DNA from: Amphritea atlantica | Lineage (GTDB): Bacteria; Pseudomonadota; Gammaproteobacteria; Pseudomonadales; Balneatricaceae | Direction: 5' to 3' | Length of the DNA stretch: 51,893 bases | Assembly: GCF_018860855.1 (NCBI RefSeq) | Contig: NZ_JAHKQE010000031.1 | Span: 1-51,893, forward strand | In this document: positions 20,019-28,549 of the stretch, piece after piece | Layout: each line of letters opens with the position of its first letter | Position numbering within the stretch: the stretch's first letter is position 1 | Position numbers and translations under genes: made by a program | The notes under the pieces: model-generated | Databases searched by the model: none | Seen by the model: only the letters and a program-made list of their open reading frames with translations | What the model was told of the DNA's origin: nothing

Positions 20019-20124
20019 CTCTATCTCCTAACTATATTTTCAGACAAAAAGAGCTTTTCCAGCGCGAGTAAATACACGCCACCTGATTTATGAGTCAGGT
20101 AGTCTTGACTGAAATAAAACGATA

Positions 20125-20248
20125 AAAATAAAAAAGAAGGGGAGAGCCACACAACGAAATGACCCATCACCCAATTGATCAGAGCGAACTCTGTGCCGGT
20201 GAATACCCTAAGACATCCACCGACAGAATCATCTCACCCTCCCCTTCT
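20125..20248 (-). ncRNA. Structured 3' element or long-loop terminator after mmsA
   Basis: On the minus strand AGAAGGGGAG (20248-20239) pairs with CTCCCCTTCT (20144-20135), which runs into a T-rich tract (to about 20125). The 94-base loop contains a perfect CAGAG-TTCG-CTCTG hairpin (20193-20180) with a UUCG tetraloop. This is more elaborate than a simple terminator. It could be a terminator with a folded loop, a stable 3' RNA, or a leader controlling the NIPSNAP gene. A second small stem, ACCTGA/TCAGGT, lies at 20081-20100. Confidence 0.5.
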
Positions 20249-20262
20249 AGCTTGCTGGGTTG

Positions 20263-21753
20263 CTACTTCATCGTAGGCATTGAAAACTGTGATTGACTCT
20301 TATTGGCCTGCCAGCGCGACGTCACTGTTTTAAGCTTGGTGAAGAAGCGAAGACCTTCCATACCATGCATATGATGATCACCGAACAAAGAACCTTTCCA
20401 GCCACCAAAGCTGTGAAATGCCATGGGTACTGGAATCGGCACATTGATACCGACCATACCCGCCTGCACCCTTGTCGCAAATTCACGCGCAGCATGACCT
20501 TCCTGGGTGAAAATAGCCGTTCCATTGCCATATTCGTGTGAATTAATCAGCTCCAGCGCCTGTTCATAATTATCAACACGCACGACAGCCAATACAGGAC
20601 CAAAAATTTCCTTCTGATAGATCCGCATGTCAGGCGTGACATTATCAAACAAACAGCCTCCCATGAAGTAACCATCACCATGATCAGGATGATCTATTTG
20701 TCGTCCATCCACGACTAAGTCGGCACCTTCTTTAACACCGCTATCAACAAAGCTACGCACGGTATCGAGGTGTTGTTGGGTAACTAACGGCCCCATGTCT
20801 GCTTCAGGGTTAGTGCCGGGCAATACCCGTAGGTCTTTTAGCTTTTCTTTCAGTGCAGCAATCAGTGGATCGGCAACATCGCCAATGGTGACCACGACAG
20901 AGATCGCCATACAACGCTCCCCAGCAGAACCATATGCGGCCCCCATCAACGCATTGACGGCGCTATCAATATCGGCATCCGGCATAACAATCGCGTGGTT
21001 TTTCGCACCACCTAATGCCTGAACACGTTTGCCATACTCAATGCCTGTTTTCTGTACATAACGTGCAATCGGCGTAGAACCAACAAAGCTAATGGCACTC
21101 ACCCTTGGGTGTGTCAGCAGCGTATCAACGGCTTCTTTATCACCGTTAACCACGTTAAACACACCGTTTGGCAAACCCGCTTCAGCAAAGAGTTCGGCCA
21201 AACGCAGCGTACTGGTTGGGTCTTTTTCAGACGGTTTCATAATGAATGTGTTACCGCAAGCAATTGCGATGGGGAACATCCACAATGGCACCATGACCGG
21301 AAAGTTAAAGGGAGAAATACCCGCACACACACCCACCGGTTGACGCACCGACCAACTATCAACTCGGGTGCCTACATCTTCGCTGTATTCACCTTTGAGT
21401 AAATGCGGGATACCGCAAGCAAACTCAACGACCTCTATACCTCGGGTAACCTCACCTTTGGCATCATCTAACACCTTACCGTGTTCCTGGGAAATCAGCA
21501 GCGCCAGCTCATCAACATTGTCGTTCAATAACTGTAAAAATTTCATCAATACACGGGCACGACGAACAGGAGGTGTTGCGGCCCATGCTGGCAAGGCATC
21601 ACTAGCGATCTGAATCGCATTTTCAACTTCACTTACACTGGCTAAACTCAGTTGTGCGGTTTGCTCTCCCGTTGCAGGATTATAAATAGCACTATTACGT
21701 GAGTTTGATCCGCTAACGGCTTCGCCGTTTATAAAGTGTCCTAACTGATTCAT
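20263..21753 (-). CDS. mmsA: CoA-acylating methylmalonate/malonate-semialdehyde dehydrogenase
   Basis: A 496-residue ALDH with MmsA/IolA hallmarks: CGIPHLLKGEYSEDVGTRV, GISPFNFPVMVPLWMFPIA, ALGGAKNHAIVMPDAD (Asn replaces the general-base Glu, as in this CoA-dependent family), the catalytic Cys281 in SAGERCMA, Arg104 and Arg280 for carboxylate binding, and EIFGPVL. It converts malonate or methylmalonate semialdehyde plus CoA and NAD+ to acetyl- or propionyl-CoA and CO2. The start overlaps the upstream hydratase stop by one base (TAATG), so the genes are translationally coupled. This coupling to a dehydrogenase-hydratase pair is the key hint that the pathway makes a 3-oxoacid semialdehyde. Confidence 0.93.
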   Translation of the reverse strand: MNQLGHFINGEAVSGSNSRNSAIYNPATGEQTAQLSLASVSEVENAIQIASDALPAWAATPPVRRARVLMKFLQLLNDNVDELALLISQEHGKVLDDAKGEVTRGIEVVEFACGIPHLLKGEYSEDVGTRVDSWSVRQPVGVCAGISPFNFPVMVPLWMFPIAIACGNTFIMKPSEKDPTSTLRLAELFAEAGLPNGVFNVVNGDKEAVDTLLTHPRVSAISFVGSTPIARYVQKTGIEYGKRVQALGGAKNHAIVMPDADIDSAVNALMGAAYGSAGERCMAISVVVTIGDVADPLIAALKEKLKDLRVLPGTNPEADMGPLVTQQHLDTVRSFVDSGVKEGADLVVDGRQIDHPDHGDGYFMGGCLFDNVTPDMRIYQKEIFGPVLAVVRVDNYEQALELINSHEYGNGTAIFTQEGHAAREFATRVQAGMVGINVPIPVPMAFHSFGGWKGSLFGDHHMHGMEGLRFFTKLKTVTSRWQANKSQSQFSMPTMK

Positions 21754-22484
21754 TAATCTTTACTCCGTTCGGTTGGCATCGCATTGACGATTCTAATGGG
21801 TTGGGTATCTGGCTCACCGATGACTTCATCGGCGCGACTAGTGGTTTCGCCATAGCGCTTAAGCGCTGGCGGTTTCAAGCCTTCATATAGCTTTTCAAGT
21901 TTGGCGTTAACGGCATTCTCATGTTTAACGAACAAGCTATTGCCCTCTCGGTCGTTATCCACGATAAAAGGACCTATTTCATCAACCTCGAAGATCCACA
22001 TCGCTTGGGCAATACCGTTTTCGGCCAACCAGTGAACGTCCTTCACCTGTTTGATACCGCGTCCGAGTAGTGCGCCGGCGCCGTAACCAACGGTTGAAAG
22101 ATAGCGAGCACCGTTAGGTACAAAAACATCACGATAGGCCTGCTCTGGCATGCCACCCTTACCGATGATGATTTTGGCACCCGACACTTCAAACCACTGT
22201 TTCATCCATTTACCAAAACGGAAACTGGCGGTTGCCGTCACCGCGCCTACGTCATATCCACCCTGTTCATTTGGGCTGGCCGCAGGAGAGCAATGGAAAT
22301 TGACATTAGAGATCGAACGAATATCAACTGGTAACTTCTCACCACTCTCCAACACCTTTTTATAGACCCCTTCACGAGCCGTATAGATGGTGCCGGTGAG
22401 GTAAACAATATCGCCTTGCTCTAACTTATCCACGTCTTCTTGGGACACTGGCACTTTCAACTTAACAACATTCATCTTGCTCAT
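21753..22484 (-). CDS. Fumarase/tartrate-dehydratase-like beta subunit
   Basis: A 243-residue C-terminal-type subunit of class I Fe-S hydro-lyases. Visible are YLTGTIYTAREGVYKK, the IIGKGGMPEQ loop (about residues 106-114), STVGYGAGALL and AMWIFEVDEIGPFIV. Relatives usually read R-D-A-A-H after the LTGTI strand; here it is R37-E-G-V-Y41, a possible sign of altered substrate. The protein is longer than E. coli TtdB (about 200 residues). The start overlaps the alpha-subunit stop (ATGA). With the alpha subunit it should add water to, or remove it from, a fumarate-like compound. Confidence 0.88.
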   Translation of the reverse strand: MSKMNVVKLKVPVSQEDVDKLEQGDIVYLTGTIYTAREGVYKKVLESGEKLPVDIRSISNVNFHCSPAASPNEQGGYDVGAVTATASFRFGKWMKQWFEVSGAKIIIGKGGMPEQAYRDVFVPNGARYLSTVGYGAGALLGRGIKQVKDVHWLAENGIAQAMWIFEVDEIGPFIVDNDREGNSLFVKHENAVNAKLEKLYEGLKPPALKRYGETTSRADEVIGEPDTQPIRIVNAMPTERSKD

Positions 22485-23422
22485 TCGATACCCTCCCTAC
22501 GGTAGAAATCAGTAAACCACTGTGGATCATCTCTAAACTCAACTCGGCCATCACTGTGGATGCGAGCAGCAGCTCGTCGTGAAGAGTGACAGAATGAATG
22601 AATACTCATCGGCATACCGCCGGTATGGGTATAAGCCACCTCAACATGGCAATCAACAACCAGCGTTTTACCTTCAAATCCCATAGGCCCCATGCCGATG
22701 TTGTTACCAAGGTCTTTAAGTTCTTGTTCTAGCTTGGCAACGTCTGGATCGGGGTTAACATCACCCACAACACGCAAACAAGCCGCCTCTTTACCGATAC
22801 GCATACAGGTATCTTTGTTGCCGCCCAAGCCAATCCCAATAATCGCCGGCTGACAGGCCAGACCTCGACGACCAAATGAAGCCATCGTATCGAGGAAGAA
22901 ACGTTTAATACCGTCGATACCATCACCAGGAAACAACATCCGATAGTCAGTACCAAACAATCCGCCTTTATGTACCGTCACCAAGTCAATCCAGTCACCA
23001 CCCGGCTCAAAGGTGTATTCAATCTCAGGGGCATGGATGCCTAAGTTATTGTTATTATCTTTACGTGTTAGTGGGTGCACACGATTTGGACGTAATGGAA
23101 TTTGTTGGGTGCCAATCGCAACGGACTCACGAATAGCATGCTCTAATGCGATAAACCCACCTTCAACAACCGCCTCATTACCCGCTTTAACATAGAAACG
23201 AGGTAAGCCTGTATCGGCACACATCGGCCGGCGGTCTTCTTCAGCCACATCGTAGTTATCCAGCATTGTTTTAATAACAAAACAGGATAAGTCTTCGGTT
23301 TCTTTACTCGCCGCAGCCTGCAACGCTTTTTTATAATCCGGGGGGATATCGATGGCCGCCCGTGACATTAGCTCAGTTGCCGTTTCCAGCACTAACTGCT
23401 GGGGGATAGGTTTTCTACTCAT
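22481..23422 (-). CDS. Fumarase/tartrate-dehydratase-like alpha subunit (4Fe-4S)
   Basis: A 313-residue N-terminal-type subunit of class I hydro-lyases. Candidate cluster cysteines are Cys68 (MCADTGLPRF), Cys190 (ACQPAIIGIGLGGNKD) and Cys278 (HSFCHSSRRAAARI), matching the three-Cys pattern of oxygen-sensitive fumarases and L-tartrate dehydratases. The two-gene alpha/beta organisation and size resemble TtdA/TtdB, but the surrounding dehydrogenase genes point to a fumarate-like substrate rather than tartrate. It overlaps the flavoprotein stop (ATGA) and the beta start (ATGA). The exact substrate is inferred from context only. Confidence 0.9.
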   Translation of the reverse strand: MSRKPIPQQLVLETATELMSRAAIDIPPDYKKALQAAASKETEDLSCFVIKTMLDNYDVAEEDRRPMCADTGLPRFYVKAGNEAVVEGGFIALEHAIRESVAIGTQQIPLRPNRVHPLTRKDNNNNLGIHAPEIEYTFEPGGDWIDLVTVHKGGLFGTDYRMLFPGDGIDGIKRFFLDTMASFGRRGLACQPAIIGIGLGGNKDTCMRIGKEAACLRVVGDVNPDPDVAKLEQELKDLGNNIGMGPMGFEGKTLVVDCHVEVAYTHTGGMPMSIHSFCHSSRRAAARIHSDGRVEFRDDPQWFTDFYRREGIE

Positions 23423-25167
23423 AATGAGGCTCCAGTTTTTTGTTCTATTTCTTCAGGTATCAGGGTCTGCCCAGGCTTCACTCGGGTAAATTCAACAGGA
23501 ATTTCGGTGACGGCAACATCATCACCTTCCTGCCAAACGCGAACATAGGTGGATGTATCAAGATCGCCTTTTTCAGGATAATCATCGCGGAAATGTGCAC
23601 CACGTGAGTTTTTGCGCGTCTGGGCAGACTTAATAATGGCCAGACTAACGCTTATTTGAGAGTGGAGGTTTAGCCAGTCATGCCACGTTTGGTTGTACTC
23701 TTTGGTTGTATTACCAATACCGGTTTGCATTAACTCTTCACGCAATGCGATAACATCTGTATATGCACGCTCTAAGCCTTCTTCAGTACGAATAATGCCG
23801 GCGTCATCCCACATTTTGTCCAATAAACGGTAACGAAGATCTGTTAGATCCGCTGCTTCAGCACGGAAAGGCGTTTCTATAAAGTTGAGCGCCGCATCAA
23901 TCGCAGACTGATCAGGATTAGCAAAACTCCCTTCACGGCCTACCCATTCAGCCATCACATCCCCTGCGATACCGCCATAGACCGTGGAATTAGCCACACC
24001 ATTACCGCCCAAACGGTTGCCTCCATGTACCCCCCCAGCATCTTCACCAGCGCAGAACAACCCAGGCAGAGCGGTTTCACAATCAACACTGACCTCGACC
24101 CCGCCCATCATGTAATGCGCGGTCGGGACGACTTCAACCAACCCTCCGGCTAGATCAGCACCGACATCCTTACAGCGACTCACCATGCCTTTGAATTTCT
24201 GCCGAACATTATCCGGCCCCAAGTGCCCCATACTAATATGAACACCACCACTCTCAGTGGTATGCCCTTTACACATCTCGCGATAAATTGAGCGAGATAC
24301 AACATCACGGGTTGCGCGTTCACCACGCTCATCGTAATCATGCATAAAGCGCTTACCTTTACCGTTGAGTAGGTGCCCACCCGCACCGCGCAAGCCTTCT
24401 TCCAATACGGTACCCGTCAGGCGTGTGCCTTCACCCGCCAACAACCCTGTTGGGTGAAATTGCACCATTTCCATATCTCGCAGGTTAAGTCCCGCACGCA
24501 GCGCCATAGCAAGCCCATCACAGGATTTTTCTCCCGATGGGGTGTGATAGCGATACATCGTTGGTCCACCACCAGTGCCTAACATGACCGCTTTCGCTTT
24601 AACGAATAATGGTTTACCTGTCCGGATATTCAGCATCAAAATGCCAGAAATACGCTTGCCATCCTCAGAAGGAATAATTTCGATAGCACGGTGATCCTCC
24701 AACCGATCAATCGGCTTAGCCCATACCTGTTCAGCCAAACGGTTAATGATTTCAATACCAGTCAAATCACCTTTATGAATAGTCCGGTCAAATGTCTGAC
24801 CCGCGAATGCTTTACCATGTAAAGAGCCGTCTTCAACACGATCAAAAAAACAACCAACTTCGTTTTCAAGTTCCAATACACGCTTGGGTGCTGTTTCAAC
24901 AAGACGCCATGCTAATTCTTGATTTGGAATCCAATAGCCGCCATTGATGGTATCCATAAAATGACGTTCGACAGAATCACCTTGGTTGAGTGCTACGTTG
25001 TAACCACCCTGCACCATGCGGGTACAACCACACTTGCCAAGCAAACCTTTTACCGCGACAGTGATTTTCAGATCCGGATTACCTTTATAGGCATGTAAAG
25101 CTGCAAACAAACCCGCGCCACCTGATCCCAGAATTAGTACATCTGTCTCTTTCTGCTCAATATTCAT
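23419..25167 (-). CDS. Succinate dehydrogenase/fumarate reductase-like flavoprotein subunit
   Basis: A 582-residue FAD subunit: dinucleotide motif VLILGSGGAGLFAAL at the N-terminus, QGGYNVAL, MVQFHPTG (His238), RDVVSRS (Arg287), TAHYMMGG (His351) and GGNRLGGNG (Arg385), the usual dicarboxylate-handling residues. Two departures stand out. The SHT motif holding the FAD-linking His of SdhA/FrdA is GCT here (Cys48), so FAD should be non-covalent. The loop after HPTG is about six residues longer and reads VLEEGLRGAGG where relatives have V-T-E-G-C-R-G-E-G-G, so the substrate-contacting Thr is Glu256. It probably dehydrogenates a succinate analogue. GGAG precedes the ATG at 25167. Confidence 0.9.
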   Translation of the reverse strand: MNIEQKETDVLILGSGGAGLFAALHAYKGNPDLKITVAVKGLLGKCGCTRMVQGGYNVALNQGDSVERHFMDTINGGYWIPNQELAWRLVETAPKRVLELENEVGCFFDRVEDGSLHGKAFAGQTFDRTIHKGDLTGIEIINRLAEQVWAKPIDRLEDHRAIEIIPSEDGKRISGILMLNIRTGKPLFVKAKAVMLGTGGGPTMYRYHTPSGEKSCDGLAMALRAGLNLRDMEMVQFHPTGLLAGEGTRLTGTVLEEGLRGAGGHLLNGKGKRFMHDYDERGERATRDVVSRSIYREMCKGHTTESGGVHISMGHLGPDNVRQKFKGMVSRCKDVGADLAGGLVEVVPTAHYMMGGVEVSVDCETALPGLFCAGEDAGGVHGGNRLGGNGVANSTVYGGIAGDVMAEWVGREGSFANPDQSAIDAALNFIETPFRAEAADLTDLRYRLLDKMWDDAGIIRTEEGLERAYTDVIALREELMQTGIGNTTKEYNQTWHDWLNLHSQISVSLAIIKSAQTRKNSRGAHFRDDYPEKGDLDTSTYVRVWQEGDDVAVTEIPVEFTRVKPGQTLIPEEIEQKTGASL

Positions 25168-25213
25168 ATAATCTCCTGCGTACCTATGCATCCACCAAGA
25201 CACAATCAGATAC

Positions 25214-25552
25214 TTAAAATGCTCTCAGTAGAAACAAGCAACCGGTCGCTGTTGCACCAACACCCGCGATGGATATCAAGTACCCTTGCCACTCTTTCCA
25301 GGCAAAAAACTCAATCACCAATAAGCGAAAACCACCTAATAAATGCACCGCTAACAGCCCCACAAGACCCGCTTCTGCAAACTTAACTAGTGGCGCATCA
25401 GCCCAGTAAAGAAAGCCATCCAATACATGTTCGCCCTGTAAAATGAGACTCAATACCACAAAGTGGAATGGCAGAAACAAAGCGAGCGCAACACCGGACC
25501 AACGCTGAACAAAGGATGCCCAATACTCTTTCTTGTCACGATTCGTCTTCAT
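25214..25552 (-). CDS. Membrane anchor subunit (SdhD/FrdD-like)
   Basis: A 112-residue integral membrane protein with three hydrophobic helices (around VALALFLPFHFVVLSLIL, GLVGLLAVHLLGGFRLLVIE and the C-terminal ISIAGVGATATGCLFLL). Its ATG at 25552 overlaps the stop of the preceding anchor gene (ATGA). It anchors the flavoprotein/iron-sulfur dimer and contributes to quinone, possibly heme, binding. Histidines in the first two helices (PFHFV, AVHLL) are candidate heme ligands. A 46-bp gap separates it from the flavoprotein gene. Confidence 0.8.
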   Translation of the reverse strand: MKTNRDKKEYWASFVQRWSGVALALFLPFHFVVLSLILQGEHVLDGFLYWADAPLVKFAEAGLVGLLAVHLLGGFRLLVIEFFAWKEWQGYLISIAGVGATATGCLFLLRAF

Positions 25553-25887
25553 AGAACTAAGCCTCCCACCGCTGAAATGCCCATCGCACATAAAAATAGA
25601 AAAAAGATGATCAGGAAAAAATTTGCACTGATACCACTCCAGCCGATCACTTCACGAGCAACGGTTCGTAAACCGATGGTTGAATGAGTCGCCGCCGCAA
25701 TCGTAAAAAGGGAATAAAATACGCCTAGCGCATAATTACCGCTGGTTCTTTGGAGAATTTCAGCAGAGGACAGACCTCCCTGAATGGCGATAATCATGCC
25801 GGCGAGATGTACGACAACAAAGAGCCCTAACGCCATACCGCTGAGGCGGTGCGCCAACCACAATTTAAATTCAATTCGATTACTCAT
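25549..25887 (-). CDS. Membrane anchor subunit (SdhC/FrdC-like)
   Basis: A 112-residue membrane protein with three helices. The first contains LWLAHRLSGMALGLFVVVHL, the R-x-S-G and His pattern typical of SdhC-type cytochrome b subunits; a second His-rich segment is AAATHSTIGLRTV. It overlaps the iron-sulfur gene stop (ATGA) and the next anchor start (ATGA). It should deliver electrons from the complex to quinone in the inner membrane. Confidence 0.82.
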   Translation of the reverse strand: MSNRIEFKLWLAHRLSGMALGLFVVVHLAGMIIAIQGGLSSAEILQRTSGNYALGVFYSLFTIAAATHSTIGLRTVAREVIGWSGISANFFLIIFFLFLCAMGISAVGGLVL

Positions 25888-26609
25888 ATTTCCCCCTTCA
25901 GCGTCGCAAGGGAAACCGCTTTTTTCAGACCCGCAATAGAACGAGTAGGATTAAGCTGTAAAGGACAGCGCGCAACACATTGAGAGTTGGTATGACAATT
26001 CTGACAGCCGCCATCACCACTCACCGCCTTAAGACGTTCAGGGTTAGCAAAATCTTTAGCATCGTTGATCAATGACCAAGCACGGTTAAGAGCTGCTGGC
26101 CCAAGGTAAGCAGGGTTAGACTCGACAACATCACACGCTGCATAACAACAACCACAATTGATACACTCAATCGCTTCATCCGCTTTTTGGCGCTGCTTAT
26201 CATCGGGTTTAATAGGGACAAATTCTGTTACTGGAGAATCCGATGGCTCAAATCGCCCCTTGGCCTCCTGCCACTTCTCGAAGAATGGCTCCATATCGAC
26301 CACAAGATCTTTTACCACCGGCAGGTTCGATAATGGCTCAAGTTTTAACTCATCATTTTGAACCACAGTGCTCACCAACGTACGGCAGGTCCAACGCGGC
26401 TTTCCATTTACCCGCATTGCACAAGACCCACACATACCCACACGACAAGCAAAACGATAGGACAAAGAATTATCAATTGTACGTTGCACGTGAGTCAGTA
26501 AATCGAGAATAGTTTGATCCTCAACAAAAGGGACCTGGAAGTTCTCAAAGTTACCGTCTTCACCACCTCGCCAGACTGATACCGTTATTTTTTTTTGATT
26601 ATTTTCCAT
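25884..26609 (-). CDS. Succinate dehydrogenase/fumarate reductase-like iron-sulfur subunit
   Basis: A 241-residue SdhB/FrdB homologue. The 2Fe-2S cysteines are Cys55, Cys60, Cys63 and Cys75 (ACRVGMCGSC ... WTC). The C-terminal ferredoxin-like part has ECINCGCCYAAC for 4Fe-4S and GGCQNCHTNSQCVARCP for 3Fe-4S, so all three clusters look intact. It transfers electrons from the flavoprotein to the membrane anchors. It is the first gene of a seven-gene operon (B-C-D-A-hydratase alpha-beta-mmsA). Gene order with B first and hydratase genes inside the operon differs from the housekeeping sdhCDAB arrangement, supporting a dedicated catabolic complex. Confidence 0.92.
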   Translation of the reverse strand: MENNQKKITVSVWRGGEDGNFENFQVPFVEDQTILDLLTHVQRTIDNSLSYRFACRVGMCGSCAMRVNGKPRWTCRTLVSTVVQNDELKLEPLSNLPVVKDLVVDMEPFFEKWQEAKGRFEPSDSPVTEFVPIKPDDKQRQKADEAIECINCGCCYAACDVVESNPAYLGPAALNRAWSLINDAKDFANPERLKAVSGDGGCQNCHTNSQCVARCPLQLNPTRSIAGLKKAVSLATLKGEI

Positions 26610-27043
26610 ACACTTTTACGCCTCACCGAATATGAACTACTGCGGTTTCCATCGCAGTTATTTCGTTAAAACATAATACATCTACAGAAGATCTTATTAA
26701 TAACGATATATATTTAACAATAACTTAAGATCTGATTAAGTTAAGGCTAATTAAAGCGGTAACAAAGCGATTGAGCTACTTTCTAGCCACGATAAAAAAG
26801 AGAATTAAAAATATTAATTCACCCAGGCGGGTTCATATAATAAGAGGAGACTCGCTTCTAACGAGCTGTGGAGGTCTTATAACTTGGTAATATCAGATAG
26901 ACATACACACGTCTTCATATACATGAAGATAACGAAATATGAGGAATAATAAAGATCCGCATGAGCACAGCACAACATCCAGGTACTCGAAATATCGGGT
27001 TGAGTTAGGCCTTCAGATTATTATATTAAGCACTTCAATCAGT
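26610..27043 (-). promoter_or_regulatory. Upstream region of the dehydrogenase-hydratase operon
   Basis: A 434-bp AT-rich gap with no gene. An inverted repeat AGATCTTA (26689-26696) and TAAGATCT (26726-26733) about 80 bp before the operon start is a candidate regulator site. ACTGCG/CGCAGT (26639-26658) would form a small hairpin in the leader. No confident -35/-10 pair is identified. Confidence 0.4.
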
Positions 27044-27520
27044 TTATTTTGGCACAGAAGCCTCTAGCAACGATTCACGCTCTTTCTTTAACCCTCGCGC
27101 CATATCTCGAAACATATTCATTAAGAAAATAACAAAATCCTGATGGCTTTGATTATAGAGATCATGAAAAACAGCAGAGCCCACCCCCAATTCCTCACAA
27201 TCGATGCTCGCTATTCCATCCCCATGCCGTGGATTCAGTGTGATCATCGCAGAAACACCAACCTGATCTCCTGGTAGGTACTCCCTGACGAAGCGATTCT
27301 CACCCGAACTGCTCTGGAATAGACGAATGGAAGCCGTAAGCACAATATAAAATTCATTGGCTGAATCGCCACAGTGAAACAGATGGTCACCGGCCTTTAG
27401 CTGAATGGCTTTACCATGAGTTACCAAAAACTTGATTGTTTCTTCTGACAGTGCACCAAACGCAGAAATAGTAGACAGTTTAGCCACCTCAATAGAAGAG
27501 GAGAGCATATCGCCAGACAT
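27044..27520 (-). CDS. Cyclic-nucleotide-binding-domain protein without HTH
   Basis: A 158-residue protein consisting of a Crp/Fnr-type effector domain: LKAGDHLFHCGDSANEFYIVL, EYLPGDQVGVSAMI and a C-terminal dimerisation-like helix, after which it ends. The DNA-binding HTH found in Crp/Fnr regulators is absent. The usual phosphate-binding-cassette R-S/T-A pattern is not obvious (HGDGIASIDCEE instead), so cAMP binding is uncertain. GAGG precedes the ATG at a good distance. It lies between the TauE-like permease and the dehydrogenase operon and may act as a sensor or adaptor. Function unknown. Confidence 0.8.
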   Translation of the reverse strand: MSGDMLSSSIEVAKLSTISAFGALSEETIKFLVTHGKAIQLKAGDHLFHCGDSANEFYIVLTASIRLFQSSSGENRFVREYLPGDQVGVSAMITLNPRHGDGIASIDCEELGVGSAVFHDLYNQSHQDFVIFLMNMFRDMARGLKKERESLLEASVPK

Positions 27521-27772
27521 ATAAACCTCAAATATCAGATTGTTTCATCATACACGGTGTAGCACGCATCCCAGCAGCTTACCGAAGGGATAAACGATAG
27601 CATATATCACATAATCATAGGCAAGCCTCATATTCACGCTGAACATAAGATCGAACCGGACTGAGCTCAGCACGAAGCTAGCACGCTATAGCAGCGACAA
27701 TAGAAGCAAAGCCCTAGACACAGGACGGCATAATTCAAAGCCTCTTAAACGGTTGTCGAATGACCTCAACGC

Positions 27773-28549
27773 CTACAACGAAAAGCTCCAAGCCAACCGT
27801 GCCGCTAATACACACCCGAACAACAACAGAAACAGCCAAATAATTCGCTGAAATGCTGCTGCATCAAATTTACTAGTTAACCTTTGGCCAATGATTGACG
27901 CAAGAATAGCAGCGGGTAGCAATAACAGATACAACCCAAATAAACGCTGAGTGATCAGCCCTGCCGCTATATATGTTATTGGGATAAGTACCCCGCTAAT
28001 AATATAAAACCCACTAATGGTACTTTTAAACTCACTTGCCCCCCAGCCTCTGAGATTGCCATAGATGCTGAACACGATACCCCGTAATGCATAAGCAGAG
28101 CCTAGCATCCCGGCAAGACCTCCAAATAAGTAGCTCCAGCCATCTCCTTTTAATCGAAAGTTCGAAGAGGGCAACAGTTGCCAAGCAGCGATAGTGATTA
28201 ATAGAAAACCAAGCAACCCTTTAGCAATATCTTCATTTCCAAAACTTAATAACAGCACACCTAATGGAATACCTAATATCGCCGAAAATGATGTTCGCTT
28301 TAATGAGCCAAGCTGTAAGGCATGCCTATCTTTCCATAAAGTAAAAAATGAAATCGTTGTAGAGAGTAATAAAATTAATGGTACCGCCTCACGCAATTCA
28401 ATAAATACGGTCAACAATGGCACTGCAAGCAACCCATCACCAAACCCAATGGCCGCCCTCAATAATAGAGCCAAAAACAGTATTAAAAAGATATAGCCAA
28501 GACCACCGATATTGAGTGCAAGCCGTAATGACTCTGTAATATATTCCAC
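27773..28549 (-). CDS. Sulfite exporter TauE/SafE family permease
   Basis: A protein of about 258 residues with roughly eight hydrophobic segments. It shows the N-terminal family pattern AAIGFGDGLLAVPLL and a second-half repeat (LFGGLAGMLGSAYALRGIVFSIY). I chose a GTG start at 28549 because AAGGA lies seven bases upstream; an ATG at 28582 is the alternative. TauE proteins export sulfite released during taurine and other sulfonate catabolism, but the family (DUF81) is broad. Its place between the TctABC genes and the dehydrogenase operon is one of two hints that the pathway releases a sulfur oxyanion. Confidence 0.82.
   Translation of the reverse strand: MEYITESLRLALNIGGLGYIFLILFLALLLRAAIGFGDGLLAVPLLTVFIELREAVPLILLLSTTISFFTLWKDRHALQLGSLKRTSFSAILGIPLGVLLLSFGNEDIAKGLLGFLLITIAAWQLLPSSNFRLKGDGWSYLFGGLAGMLGSAYALRGIVFSIYGNLRGWGASEFKSTISGFYIISGVLIPITYIAAGLITQRLFGLYLLLLPAAILASIIGQRLTSKFDAAAFQRIIWLFLLLFGCVLAARLAWSFSL

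Noticed and set aside
21753-23422. Hydratase pair as a plain L-tartrate utilisation system
   Set aside because: No tartrate transporter of the TtdT type or dedicated regulator is present, and the coupled dehydrogenase complex would have no role.
20263-26609. Operon as the housekeeping succinate dehydrogenase and fumarase of the TCA cycle
   Set aside because: Gene order, presence of mmsA, lack of the covalent-FAD histidine and the accessory transporters do not fit the usual sdhCDAB-sucAB context.
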